A stretch of 34,174 nt of DNA from Halothiobacillus sp. (GCF_028710545.1 NZ_JAQTTX010000026.1:1-34174), one strand, 5' to 3'; counted from the first letter of the stretch, positions 26,604 through 34,174 are shown. A program made the numbers and translations. The notes: generated by a model not told the origin, from the letters alone.

Positions 26604-26628
26604 AAAAAACCCCGCTTGTGCGGGGTTT
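26604..26628 (-). terminator. Rho-independent terminator after ccsA
   Basis: AAACCCCGC (26607-26615) pairs with GCGGGGTTT (26620-26628) around TTGT. On the minus strand it ends in six Ts. It lies about 20 bp after the ccsA stop and separates the cytochrome operon from dsbA. Confidence 0.92.
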
Positions 26629-26649
26629 GTCTATAACAGCGTCACGAAC

Positions 26650-27867
26650 TCAGAGCTTGCCGTAAGAATGCAGGCCGGAGAGGAACATATTCACACCGAG
26701 GAAGGCAAAGGTAGTCACCAGTAGACCACCTACGGACCACCAGGCCATCGCGGTACCGCGCCAGCCTTTGCTCAAGCGCAGATGCAACCAGGCCGCATAG
26801 TTCAACCAGACGATCAATGCCCAGGTTTCCTTGGGATCCCAACTCCAGTAACCACCCCAGGCTTCGGCGGCCCACATGGCGCCGAGAATCGTAGCGATCG
26901 TGAAGAAGGCGAAACCCAGCGCGATCGACTTGTACATGATGTCGTCCATCACCGCCAGGGAAGGCAGGCGATCGTTGACGCCATCACCACCCATCTTCTC
27001 CTTGATGAGGTAGGCGACACCGACCATCGCGGAGATGGCAAAACTGCCATACCCGATGAAATTCGCCGGCACATGGATTTTCATCCACCAGCTCTTGAGC
27101 GCAGGCACCAGTGGCTCGATGGTATTGGCGGCCTGAGAGAACTGATACCACATCAGGAAGGCCAGCGCGGCGGTCACCACCATCATCACGAAACCGCCCA
27201 GTGCGCGGGTCTGGTAGCGGCGCTCGTAGTACAGATACAGCAAGGAGGTGAACACACTGAATACCACGAACACTTCGTAGAGGTTACTGACCGGAATGTG
27301 GCCGTAATCGAAATTGATCAGGTACGATTCGCGCCAGCGGGCAAAGAAACCGATAAAGCCCATGGCAATACCGCTCCAGACCAATGCACTGGCCACTTTC
27401 TCCGCGAACACTGACCGACGCCACATCCCGAAGAAATAGGTCGGCATGGCCAAGGCAAACAGCGTCACCATCCACATGGTGGCAGCCGGGCTGGAGAGGA
27501 AAAACTTCAGGAAGAAGTGACCTTCCTGAATCTCGTGCAGCTTGATACGCCCGACCGCTTCGCCGCCCGGTGCGTATAACCCGTACTGATATACAGTGAA
27601 GAGAGAGACGACGGCCACCACACCCACGAGCCAGCGGGTAGCGGGCCAGAGCCAGCCCAAAAAGCTTACGCCGATGGCAAAGCCAAACAGCATGCCGATC
27701 TGGGGCCCCCAGAGGTATTCGCGGTAGTGGTAATAGGCAAATACAGCCGCACCCAAGGCGATCAGGGTGTAGAGAACATCTGCGATCCCGATGCGTCGGC
27801 CCGGGTCTTTGTTCAGCTTAAGCGATGCATCGAGCATCGGCATCATGTGTTCTTTTGGCACTGACAT
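26650..27867 (-). CDS. ccsA: System II cytochrome c biogenesis protein CcsA (ResC)
   Basis: With CcsB it moves haem across the membrane and attaches it to CXXCH of apocytochromes. The 405-aa polytopic protein has about eight hydrophobic helices, and the haem-handling WWD domain is plain: WAAEAWGGYWSWDPKETWAL near residue 335. Conserved histidines flank it (KIHVPANFIGYG; AWLHLRL). The start at 27867 has GGAG about 10 nt upstream; ATGs at residues 8-9 are alternatives. It follows ccsB by 74 bp and ends at a strong terminator. Confidence 0.95.
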   Translation of the reverse strand: MSVPKEHMMPMLDASLKLNKDPGRRIGIADVLYTLIALGAAVFAYYHYREYLWGPQIGMLFGFAIGVSFLGWLWPATRWLVGVVAVVSLFTVYQYGLYAPGGEAVGRIKLHEIQEGHFFLKFFLSSPAATMWMVTLFALAMPTYFFGMWRRSVFAEKVASALVWSGIAMGFIGFFARWRESYLINFDYGHIPVSNLYEVFVVFSVFTSLLYLYYERRYQTRALGGFVMMVVTAALAFLMWYQFSQAANTIEPLVPALKSWWMKIHVPANFIGYGSFAISAMVGVAYLIKEKMGGDGVNDRLPSLAVMDDIMYKSIALGFAFFTIATILGAMWAAEAWGGYWSWDPKETWALIVWLNYAAWLHLRLSKGWRGTAMAWWSVGGLLVTTFAFLGVNMFLSGLHSYGKL

Positions 27868-27941
27868 TTTCAGGTAACTCCTCGAATAGGAAACAGTTCG
27901 AGCCTCATGGCTATTGATTCGCCCGGCGTGACGACGTCGCG

Positions 27942-30044
27942 CTAGGCCGGTCTTTCACTCTCTGAAGGTTTCGACTCCGTAGCGGCCATAAGTTCACTGC
28001 TGAACGCCGCAAAATCCTTGTCAAAATCAATGTTTTTACGAATATCGGACCCGGCCAGCAAGATGCGGGTACCTTTCTCGTCCGGTTTGAGCAACACCCA
28101 TTGCCGACGATAGTGAATGTAGAAATTCATGAAAATCCCGATCACGAGCATGATCGACCCGATGGTAACCCAGATGGCGCCCGGTGCGCGCGAGACTTCA
28201 AGACCGGTGGACTGAATCTGCTCAAAGCTCGTCGGCTGCACGAAAATGGGCGAACCATAGGCCGGCAAGGCCGAGATGGCATCCATGGCATCGTCGAAGA
28301 ATTTGGCATCCTTATCGGTAAATTCCTGCTTTCCATCCTGCGCCGCCAAGGTTTCCAGGAAGGCCCGCTCAAGCACGGAACGAACCACACTTATCGAGGC
28401 CTGCTCAGCCTTCTTGCTGGCCTCCGGGCTCAGTTTGCGCTGAGCCAGCGCCGATTCGATTTTCGCCTGCATGGCCGGGAAACCCTGCTGGACGAAGACA
28501 TGCACCAATTCTGCGATCGAGGCACTGGCCGACTGGGTCAATTTTTCGTTGGACATGGCACTCTTGCCATCGACGGATGAACTCACGTCACCGATCAGGC
28601 GCGCGGCAATCTGCTGCATTTTCGCCTGATCGGAGAGCATGGCCAGATAAGCCATGAAGGTATCAATCGACCCTTTCTGGTCGGCCGGAATATACAAATA
28701 CTGCTCTTGGCCACCAATGCTGCGTTTCACGCCACTTAAGTAGTACTGATGCCCCTTAAAGCTGATCGGCAGGAAGTAATTCTGGTATTCGATGGCCTCG
28801 CCCGCCGCGTTACGCAGCTTGAACGTCACCGAAGGCCCGTAATTTTTCTGATGCACCACGCCCTTGTCATCCATAACCGGATTGATGTTGTACATCCGGA
28901 AATCGGTAAATTCGAGCTGATAATTTTGATTATTGAAATCAAAGCGTTTTTTGTCAAAAACGGCCGAATCGATGGGTTGCGCCACGCCGGCCTTACCTGA
29001 CAACTGCCAGGCTTTCATTTTCAGTTTCGTTCCACCATCGCCGAAGCTCGATTGGAAAATGTTGTACCCCATGTAATGCAACGGGTGGTTGACCTCGATG
29101 GTCTTGGTGATCTCCTGCCCCGTTTCCTTGTTCGTCAGTGTCACATTCGACTTATACGACTTGGGCATGCCGGTGTCGTAATGTTCAATGCTGAATTTGT
29201 TCACGAAAATCTTGAACGGCAATTCCTGAACGACATAGCCATCCTTCAGGCCGATAAACACCACATCGCCCCATTTATGTTCGGGTATGTTGACCGTGCC
29301 ACGAAACGCCTGCAAGCCACCGACGTGAATCTTGCTGGCAGCCGGGACTTCGCTGACGGGAATATTGGCGGTTTCCACCTTGACCATGCCCAGCGCATCC
29401 ATCAGCTTGAGCTGCATTTTGCTGTCGAGCAGGCCGCCGAGCAGAATGACGATGATGCCGACATGGGTCAACACATAGCCGATCCGGTTCAGCCCCCCTT
29501 TACGCCCGGAAATCAGAATTTCGTGCGGCTGGGTTTTCACCCGGCTTTTGAAACCCGCCCGCTCAAGAAGCGCCTGGATGGGCGCAACCAGTGACTCGGG
29601 CTTGGCTGTCGATTTCATGTCTGCCTTGTGCGCAAAGGCACGAAGCGATTTTTCCTGGGCATTCAGGCGGAAGCTGCGGATGTCACGCAGGAACGCCGGC
29701 GCGTTGCGTGCCACGCACGATGACGTGGAAGCCACCAAAAACAGCAGGATGGCGACAAACCAGGTCGCTGAATAGACATCGTACAGAGACAGGTTACGGA
29801 ATACCGCAAACCAGAACGGCCCGAACACATCCAGATAACTGTTGAAGGATTCGTTCTGCTTGAGCACCGTACCGATCACCGAAGCAATCGCCAGAATCAC
29901 CAGCAGCGTGACCGCCAGGTTCATCGACGTCAGCCACAGCAGGATGCGCTTGGTGACACTCTGCGAACGGTGTTGTACAGCGCCCGGCTGAGCCTCTGCC
30001 GACTTGGGCGGGTTCAGTTCGGCAGATCGGGAAATATCGGACAT
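27942..30044 (-). CDS. ccsB: System II cytochrome c biogenesis protein CcsB (ResB)
   Basis: The partner of CcsA in the system II haem export and ligation complex. The 700-aa protein has ResB layout: membrane helices at about 42-61, 90-108, 186-206 and 630-652, with a large periplasmic domain between the third and the last. Typical segments are SMNLAVTLLVILAIASVIGT, VHPLHYMGYNIFQSS-like VNHPLHYMGYNIFQSSFGD, and SRAPGAIWVTIGSIMLVIG. AAAGG precedes the ATG by 7 nt. It lies between cytochrome c4 and ccsA; the 213-bp gap upstream has no clear terminator. Confidence 0.94.
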   Translation of the reverse strand: MSDISRSAELNPPKSAEAQPGAVQHRSQSVTKRILLWLTSMNLAVTLLVILAIASVIGTVLKQNESFNSYLDVFGPFWFAVFRNLSLYDVYSATWFVAILLFLVASTSSCVARNAPAFLRDIRSFRLNAQEKSLRAFAHKADMKSTAKPESLVAPIQALLERAGFKSRVKTQPHEILISGRKGGLNRIGYVLTHVGIIVILLGGLLDSKMQLKLMDALGMVKVETANIPVSEVPAASKIHVGGLQAFRGTVNIPEHKWGDVVFIGLKDGYVVQELPFKIFVNKFSIEHYDTGMPKSYKSNVTLTNKETGQEITKTIEVNHPLHYMGYNIFQSSFGDGGTKLKMKAWQLSGKAGVAQPIDSAVFDKKRFDFNNQNYQLEFTDFRMYNINPVMDDKGVVHQKNYGPSVTFKLRNAAGEAIEYQNYFLPISFKGHQYYLSGVKRSIGGQEQYLYIPADQKGSIDTFMAYLAMLSDQAKMQQIAARLIGDVSSSVDGKSAMSNEKLTQSASASIAELVHVFVQQGFPAMQAKIESALAQRKLSPEASKKAEQASISVVRSVLERAFLETLAAQDGKQEFTDKDAKFFDDAMDAISALPAYGSPIFVQPTSFEQIQSTGLEVSRAPGAIWVTIGSIMLVIGIFMNFYIHYRRQWVLLKPDEKGTRILLAGSDIRKNIDFDKDFAAFSSELMAATESKPSESERPA

Positions 30045-30257
30045 GCGCAGCCTTTTACAAAATAGGGTAGGTAATCGTAGGTCTTGGTTACCCCAACCGG
30101 GGCAGGATATCTCGAGTTATTTAATCGAAGGATTTTTTCGAGTGGCTATCGGGACACAAGTTCCCTAGCCCCATCGTCGGACATTCAAAAAAACATGCAT
30201 CCGGGTCGTAAGAACACTCGCAGGAGTAGCCCGGCAGACAACCCGGAAAAACAAAAA

Positions 30258-30923
30258 CTAGCGGAAAGTAGCGATATGTTGAGCCACATCCTTGATGTCA
30301 TCATCAGTCAGCTTGCTGGCAATGCTGACCATGATGTCGGCGTGTTCAGTCTTGCGCTCATTCTTGCGATACGCCAATAATGATTCAGTGATGTACTGAG
30401 GCGTCAGTCCACGCAGCGCCGGGAACCCGGCGGGCTGATTGCCCTGCCCCTGCGGACCGTGACAAGCCGCACAGGCCGCCACGGTATTCGAATGGCCGCC
30501 AAACTTCCACAAATGCGCACCGGGGATGGAATCTTCCGTCGACGCCGCCTTCACCACCCGCTTCTGCGCCGCAAAATAGGCAGCCAGATCCAGGATTTGC
30601 TGGTCGGTCAAAGCCTTGGCCTGCGGACTCATCAAGGCATTGACCCGGTTACCGTCGCGGAAGGCACGAAGCTGTTCCGCGAGATATCCGGCGGGCTGAC
30701 CCGCAATGGAAGGAAACGTTGGCACCATACTGTTGCCATCGGCACCATGACAGGCGGCGCAAGTCTTACTGGCCTCGCGCCCTGCTTCCACATCGCCGCC
30801 GGCCAGAGCAACAGCGCTTCCCGTCAACGTGATGCCGACACCAAGCACGATGGGCAGCGCGGCACGACGGAACAAAAGCGCCACGACGGGCAAACGTGAT
30901 GAACTCAAAGCTGATCGACTCAT
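30258..30923 (-). CDS. Dihaem cytochrome c4
   Basis: A periplasmic or membrane-associated electron carrier feeding terminal oxidases. The 221-aa precursor has a long signal sequence (about 1-41, ending AVALAG) and two homologous haem domains with CAACH at 55-59 and again at 151-155. Methionines in ALMSPQAKALTD and ADIMVSIASKLTD are the likely sixth ligands, at equivalent positions of the two domains. AGGTG lies 6 nt before the ATG. It is upstream of ccsB-ccsA, the machinery that would mature it, and divergent from engB as in Pseudomonas. Confidence 0.95.
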   Translation of the reverse strand: MSRSALSSSRLPVVALLFRRAALPIVLGVGITLTGSAVALAGGDVEAGREASKTCAACHGADGNSMVPTFPSIAGQPAGYLAEQLRAFRDGNRVNALMSPQAKALTDQQILDLAAYFAAQKRVVKAASTEDSIPGAHLWKFGGHSNTVAACAACHGPQGQGNQPAGFPALRGLTPQYITESLLAYRKNERKTEHADIMVSIASKLTDDDIKDVAQHIATFR

Positions 30924-31145
30924 GGGGCACCTGTTCTAAAATCTATTCGGAAAATGTCCGGCTCGGGGCATCGCAACCCGAGCATACACCGCCCCATTGG
31001 GCGGCAAATTCGTCGCGGCATACGCCCCGACCCAATCTGTGAAACAATGCCACCCAATAGTGACCCTGCTCACTGAAACCTTCCCAGTTTAGCAGCGATA
31101 AGCTCGCGGCGGGATTCGGATTGATCAATACCCCATTAGATGGGT
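30924..31145. other. Divergent non-coding region between cytochrome c4 and engB, left part
   Basis: The full gap between the two genes is 449 bp. This left 222 bp shows no convincing gene. It has a small hairpin (GCCGCCC-type around 30990-31003) and must hold the cytochrome c4 promoter, but no strong -35/-10 pair was seen. The rest of the gap is MITE copy 2 (31150-31301) and the short engB leader. Confidence 0.5.
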
Positions 31146-31149
31146 TTAA

Positions 31150-31301
31150 GAAAGCGCTGATTTATTCAGCGCTTCCCGCTTGGGGCAGGATGCCCCAACA
31201 CGAATCAAAGACGTACGTCTTTGATTCGTGAGAGCCATCGCGGGCGTGTACCGCGATGAGCGACCTGATTTATTCCAAGGATGGAATAAATCAGCATTTA
31301 C
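31150..31301 (+). mobile_element. MITE-like element, copy 2
   Basis: A 152-bp non-coding element, about 96% identical to copy 1, flanked by TTAA at 31146-31149 and 31302-31305. Ends are GAAAGCGCTGATTTATTC and, in complement, GTAAATGCTGATTTATTC. Five stem-loops run through it: 31152-31174 (9-bp stem), 31180-31198 (8 bp, TTGGGGCA), 31199-31230 (perfect 32-bp palindrome centred on ACGT), 31236-31258 (8 bp, CATCGCGG) and 31266-31293 (12 bp, TGATTTATTCCA). The two outer GCTGATTTATTC arms can also pair with each other. The element ends 71 bp before the engB start and supplies an ATG at 31256 in frame with engB, which looks accidental. Confidence 0.9.
31199..31230. repeat. Perfect 32-bp palindrome inside MITE copy 2
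   Basis: Each half reads CACGAATCAAAGACGT. In copy 1 the same site has lost one T and has one substitution, so the palindrome is imperfect there. Confidence 0.95.
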
Positions 31302-31372
31302 TTAATTTATACCCGCGAACGAGCCGCGCGGCTGGTCCGACGCGGAACGTTCATGACTTGGAGCCCGAAGTG

Positions 31373-32065
31373 ATGATGGATTTTAGAACGGCTTATTTCA
31401 TCAAGAGCGCCCCGTCGCCCAAGGAACTGACCGCCGATTTCGGCGCCGAAGTGGCATTTGCGGGCCGCTCGAACGCCGGAAAATCAACCGTGCTCAATGC
31501 GCTGGTCGGGCAAAAGGGCCTGGCCAGAACATCCCGCACACCCGGACGAACCCAGTTGATCAACCTGTTCGGCCTGCGTGACGAAAGCCGCCGCCTGGTG
31601 GATTTGCCCGGCTACGGTTACGCGAAGGTGCCTGAGGCGATGCGGCGGCGCTGGGGCGAGGCACTGGCCGCTTACTTTGCCGAACGCCAGTCACTGGCCG
31701 GCGTCGTGATCATCATGGACATTCGCCACCCACTCAAGGAAACCGACCGCCAGATGATCGAATACGCCCAGGATCGTCAACTGCCGGTTCTGTGCCTGCT
31801 GAACAAGGCCGACAAGCTCAGTCAAAACGAAATCAGTAAAACCGTTTTTGCCCTCAAAAAAGAGACTTCTCTTGCAACCGTTCATTGGCTGCCTTTTTCC
31901 GGGTTACGTGGCAGCGGGGTTCCGCAAGCCCGCGTCATTCTGGACGAATGGCTAGGCTCAGGCGGCCTGCCATACCCCCCCGAACACACGGAAGAAAACG
32001 ACAACCCGACCGCCGACACGGCAGCACCTGATGCGCCCACCAGCGACAATTTAAGAACATCTTGA
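31373..32065 (+). CDS. engB: Ribosome-biogenesis GTP-binding protein EngB (YsxC)
   Basis: An essential GTPase helping assemble the large ribosomal subunit. The 230-aa product shows G1 GRSNAGKST (31-39), G3 DLPG (77-80), G4 NKAD (144-147) and the usual RTSRTPGRTQ switch region. The start at 31373 gives the normal N-terminus (..AYFIKSAPSPKEL); GGAG lies 9 nt upstream. The open frame runs back to 31256 inside the MITE but that extension is not family-like. The C-terminal 30 residues are an acidic, Pro/Thr-rich tail longer than in E. coli YihA (210 aa). It is divergent from cytochrome c4. Confidence 0.94.
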   Translation: MMDFRTAYFIKSAPSPKELTADFGAEVAFAGRSNAGKSTVLNALVGQKGLARTSRTPGRTQLINLFGLRDESRRLVDLPGYGYAKVPEAMRRRWGEALAAYFAERQSLAGVVIIMDIRHPLKETDRQMIEYAQDRQLPVLCLLNKADKLSQNEISKTVFALKKETSLATVHWLPFSGLRGSGVPQARVILDEWLGSGGLPYPPEHTEENDNPTADTAAPDAPTSDNLRTS

Positions 32066-32225
32066 TTTTTTAATAACCCCACAGAAAGTCTGATTCCACA
32101 CAAAAATCGTTTTCGATTACGCTGGTTTATTACACGAATATTTCATAGTGGCACTGGACAGCCGCACTGTATCGGACGACCCGAATCGTACGACACAGTC
32201 TTAGCTTTTTAGGAAATCGAAATCA

Positions 32226-34052
32226 ATGGGACGATGGTTACGTTCAATTCGGCTGCTGATCGTGGGCGCCGCCCTGGCGGTTTCCGTTCTGGTCGCCATT
32301 GCCATGTATTGGGCCACCACCGGTGTTTTCGAGCGCACAGTGCGCCAATCCGCCGTTGATATGTCGGCTTCGCTGGCCGACGGCACCTTCAACGCGATGT
32401 ATCAGATCATGCGACAAGGCTGGTCCCGCGCGCAACTCGACGAATTTCTCAAAACCATCCGCGCCCAAGGCAACGATTCCAGTACCCGCATCGAGTTGTA
32501 CCGCGGCAGCAAGGTCATAGCGCTCTTTGGCCCGATTGAACAACCCGATGCAGATCCCCTGGTGTTATCCGCCTTTGCCACAGGCAAAACCCAGACACAA
32601 ATGCACGATGGGATGATTCGGCACGACCGCCCACTGATCGCCGAAGCGCAGTGCATAAGGTGCCACACCAACGCCAAGGTGGGCAATGTGCTGGGTGTGC
32701 TCTCGATCACGCAATCTGTCGGGCAGATCACGACAAAGGCACACAATGAGCTTGTCAACAAGCTATTGATTATCATGCCGATCCCCCTGCTGGCCGCCCT
32801 GATGATTGCTTTATTGCTCGGGCGACGGATGGGGCGCTCGATTGCAAGTTTGAAGAACTCGATCAGTTATCTCGACCGGGTTGAGGATTTGGCACATATC
32901 CGTTTCAGCGACGCGCACACCGGTTTTTCCGAGCTGGACGACGTGCTGATCGAAGTCGATAGCCTGACGGATAAAGTGCGCCATCTGGCGGTGGATCGGG
33001 ATTTGCTCGAATTTGAAATTCGCCTGCTCGAACGGTTTGTCATCACCTCGGATGTGGTGCGCGACTGGCGACGCTACGTGCGCGACCTGCTCAAGGAAAT
33101 CAACACGGTTCAAACCGTACATGGCGTATTCACCGCCTTTGCGGTCGGCGACCGGCCCGCCAATGTGGAGTTGTTCTGGTTCGATGCCATCAATGAAACG
33201 GTCGCCGCAACCATGAGCCAGCGCGTCCAGCAAATCGTAGGGGAAACGCTGGGGCAGGTTGCTACCGATTTCGTTCCCCGGCAACACAGCCTCGACCCAT
33301 CCGGCAGACCAACACTCGACAACGCCCGGCATCTGGATCTGCGCACCAAAGAAATCACCATGGACAACCCGTCCATCCACGGTCTGGTCGGTCTCATTCT
33401 GCCCAACACCCAAAACCAGTCACAGGTCGAACGCCTCTTGATCGAGTCGATCCTCTCCACCATGCTGAACGTGGTGGGTTCGGTGCGCGCCATTGAAAAG
33501 CACACCGAGGATCTGGAGTTTTACGCCACGCGCGATCCGCTGACACAGATGTATAACCAGCGCATGTTCTGGTCGCTGCTGGATTATGAAATGGGTCGCG
33601 CGCAGCGGCATGGCTACTCGTTCGGCCTGTTTGTCATTGATATCGATGACTTCAAGGCCGTCAACGACAGCTTCGGCCACACCTTCGGAGACACCTTCCT
33701 GTGCAAGGTCTCCGAGTGCCTGAACGATGCCTTGCGCACCGGGGACATCCTCGCGCGCTATGGCGGTGATGAGTTCACGGCCATTCTGCCTGAGGCAGGT
33801 GAGAAGGAATGCACCATGGTGGCCGACCGGCTGCTGGCCAGAATACGAAATTTGTCGATGAAAACACCGGATGGACATACGGTCGGGGTTTCATTGTCCA
33901 TCGGCATTGCCATCGGCCCCACCCATACCGATTCGGCCCGCGGCCTGTTCGCCATCGCGGACGCACAGATGTATCGGGCCAAACTCGCGGGCAAGAATCA
34001 GTTCGCGCTTCCCAATCCCGAAGAGCCATTGGCCGATCTGCACGATATGTAA
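32226..34052 (+). CDS. Membrane diguanylate cyclase with periplasmic haem-c type sensor
   Basis: A 608-aa c-di-GMP synthase. It has a membrane helix at about 8-29, a periplasmic sensor (about 30-177), a second helix at about 178-199, a linker and GAF-like segment (about 260-420) and a GGDEF domain (about 430-595). The active site GGDEF (513-517) is intact and an I-site RTGD (504-507) lies five residues before it. The periplasmic part contains a single CXXCH (Cys143-Ile-Arg-Cys146-His147), the covalent haem c motif, so it probably senses redox state or a gas ligand. AGGA lies about 11 nt before the ATG. It is 160 bp after engB. Its stop is 7 bp before the presumed IS21 end. Confidence 0.92.
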   Translation: MGRWLRSIRLLIVGAALAVSVLVAIAMYWATTGVFERTVRQSAVDMSASLADGTFNAMYQIMRQGWSRAQLDEFLKTIRAQGNDSSTRIELYRGSKVIALFGPIEQPDADPLVLSAFATGKTQTQMHDGMIRHDRPLIAEAQCIRCHTNAKVGNVLGVLSITQSVGQITTKAHNELVNKLLIIMPIPLLAALMIALLLGRRMGRSIASLKNSISYLDRVEDLAHIRFSDAHTGFSELDDVLIEVDSLTDKVRHLAVDRDLLEFEIRLLERFVITSDVVRDWRRYVRDLLKEINTVQTVHGVFTAFAVGDRPANVELFWFDAINETVAATMSQRVQQIVGETLGQVATDFVPRQHSLDPSGRPTLDNARHLDLRTKEITMDNPSIHGLVGLILPNTQNQSQVERLLIESILSTMLNVVGSVRAIEKHTEDLEFYATRDPLTQMYNQRMFWSLLDYEMGRAQRHGYSFGLFVIDIDDFKAVNDSFGHTFGDTFLCKVSECLNDALRTGDILARYGGDEFTAILPEAGEKECTMVADRLLARIRNLSMKTPDGHTVGVSLSIGIAIGPTHTDSARGLFAIADAQMYRAKLAGKNQFALPNPEEPLADLHDM

Positions 34053-34059
34053 AACAGCG

Positions 34060-34174
34060 TGCAAAACTGAGCAGGAATCCGGGGGAAACAGCGTCCAAAT
34101 TTGACCACCCCCGGTTGTGCCACACTCCGCTGTTTTGGCGGAGGTCATCCTGGAGTGCTTTGCATGGAAACCAT
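34060..34174 (+). mobile_element. Probable left end of an IS21-family insertion sequence (cut by window edge)
   Basis: The 3' edge holds two related short repeats in the same direction, GTGCAAAACTGAGCAGG (34059-34075) and GTCCAAATTTGACCACC (about 34093-34109; 11 of 17 match), then a small hairpin (CTCCGC / GCGGAG) and an ATG with a good GGAG site. Repeated end motifs upstream of istA are a hallmark of IS21-type ends, and the wording TTTGACCACCCCCGG plus a METI-like start recalls them. The terminus is placed at the TG at 34060. The body is outside the window, so this is a pattern call. Confidence 0.5.
34164..34174 (+). CDS. istA: Start of a probable istA transposase gene (partial)
   Basis: ATG preceded by GGAG at 34152-34155 with 8-nt spacing. 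Only Met-Glu-Thr and part of a fourth codon (AT.) are present; some IS21 IstA proteins begin METIG. Identity depends on the sequence beyond the edge. Confidence 0.35.

Noticed and set aside
26376-26636. Plus-strand frame antisense to the dsbA start
   Set aside because: Antisense to the dsbA signal-peptide region and running into the ccsA terminator; no ribosome-binding site or recognisable protein.
30045-30257. Possible terminator between cytochrome c4 and ccsB
   Set aside because: CCCGG repeats could pair weakly but no stem followed by a T-run was found on the minus strand; read-through into ccsB is more likely.
30943-31128. 61-aa minus-strand frame upstream of cytochrome c4 with CSGCD
   Set aside because: It begins with TTG without well-spaced ribosome-binding site, resembles nothing known, and fills a promoter region.
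31256-31372. N-terminal extension of EngB by 39 residues starting inside the MITE (MSDLIYSKDG...)
   Set aside because: It translates MITE sequence, is unlike EngB N-termini, and a proper start with a ribosome-binding site exists at 31373.

Overview
The window looks like the chromosome of a gammaproteobacterium. The gene neighbourhoods support this: map-glnD, argH next to algZR, pdxH, hemCDXY, and engB-cytochrome c4-dsbA are all arranged much as in Pseudomonas and its relatives. The protein sequences together with system II cytochrome c maturation (CcsA/CcsB) suggest a sulfur-oxidising lineage such as Halothiobacillus (Chromatiales-like). That identification is recognition, not something the window proves. 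No rRNA, tRNA, CRISPR array or prophage was seen. Coding density is high and most genes are housekeeping.

Region 1 (1-5159): citrate synthase (cut by the left edge), the Fe-S carrier ErpA and ArgC lie on the minus strand. A ClC-type chloride transporter with CBS domains and a TlpA-like lipoprotein thioredoxin lie on the plus strand. Region 2 (5160-9311): a tightly coupled map-glnD-rluA operon with ATGA overlaps. Region 3 (9312-13060): an AlgZ/AlgR-type two-component system on the minus strand, divergent from argH, followed by a small DUF4282 membrane protein. Region 4 (13085-16430): a carboxylesterase, the pdxH-ung pair, radC, a doubtful 65-aa ORF, and a small exported peptide with a Cys-Gly motif resembling HvfA-type metal-binding RiPP precursors. 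Region 5 (16600-18945): exbB-exbD-tonB, converging on and overlapping a periplasmic thioredoxin-like gene. Region 6 (19221-23444): the haem-synthesis operon hemC-hemD-hemX-hemY. Region 7 (23498-30923): minus-strand redox and cytochrome genes: dsbA, an endonuclease/exonuclease/phosphatase-fold protein and a GGDEF protein, then ccsB-ccsA and a dihaem cytochrome c4. Region 8 (31373-34174): engB, a membrane diguanylate cyclase with a CXXCH haem site in its periplasmic sensor, and at the very edge what looks like the left end of an IS21-family insertion sequence.

The most interesting unexplained structure is a pair of about 152-bp near-identical elements (19030-19180 and 31150-31301). They have 18-bp imperfect terminal inverted repeats, 4-bp target duplications (TTAG and TTAA, fitting the YTAR pattern of IS5-group transposition) and five consecutive internal hairpins. 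This is a non-autonomous MITE-like element, and each copy sits in a divergent promoter region just upstream of an important plus-strand gene (hemC, engB). A functional theme in the right half is haem and thiol-redox biology: haem synthesis, cytochrome c assembly, cytochrome c4, DsbA, and two diguanylate cyclases, one of which probably binds haem itself.
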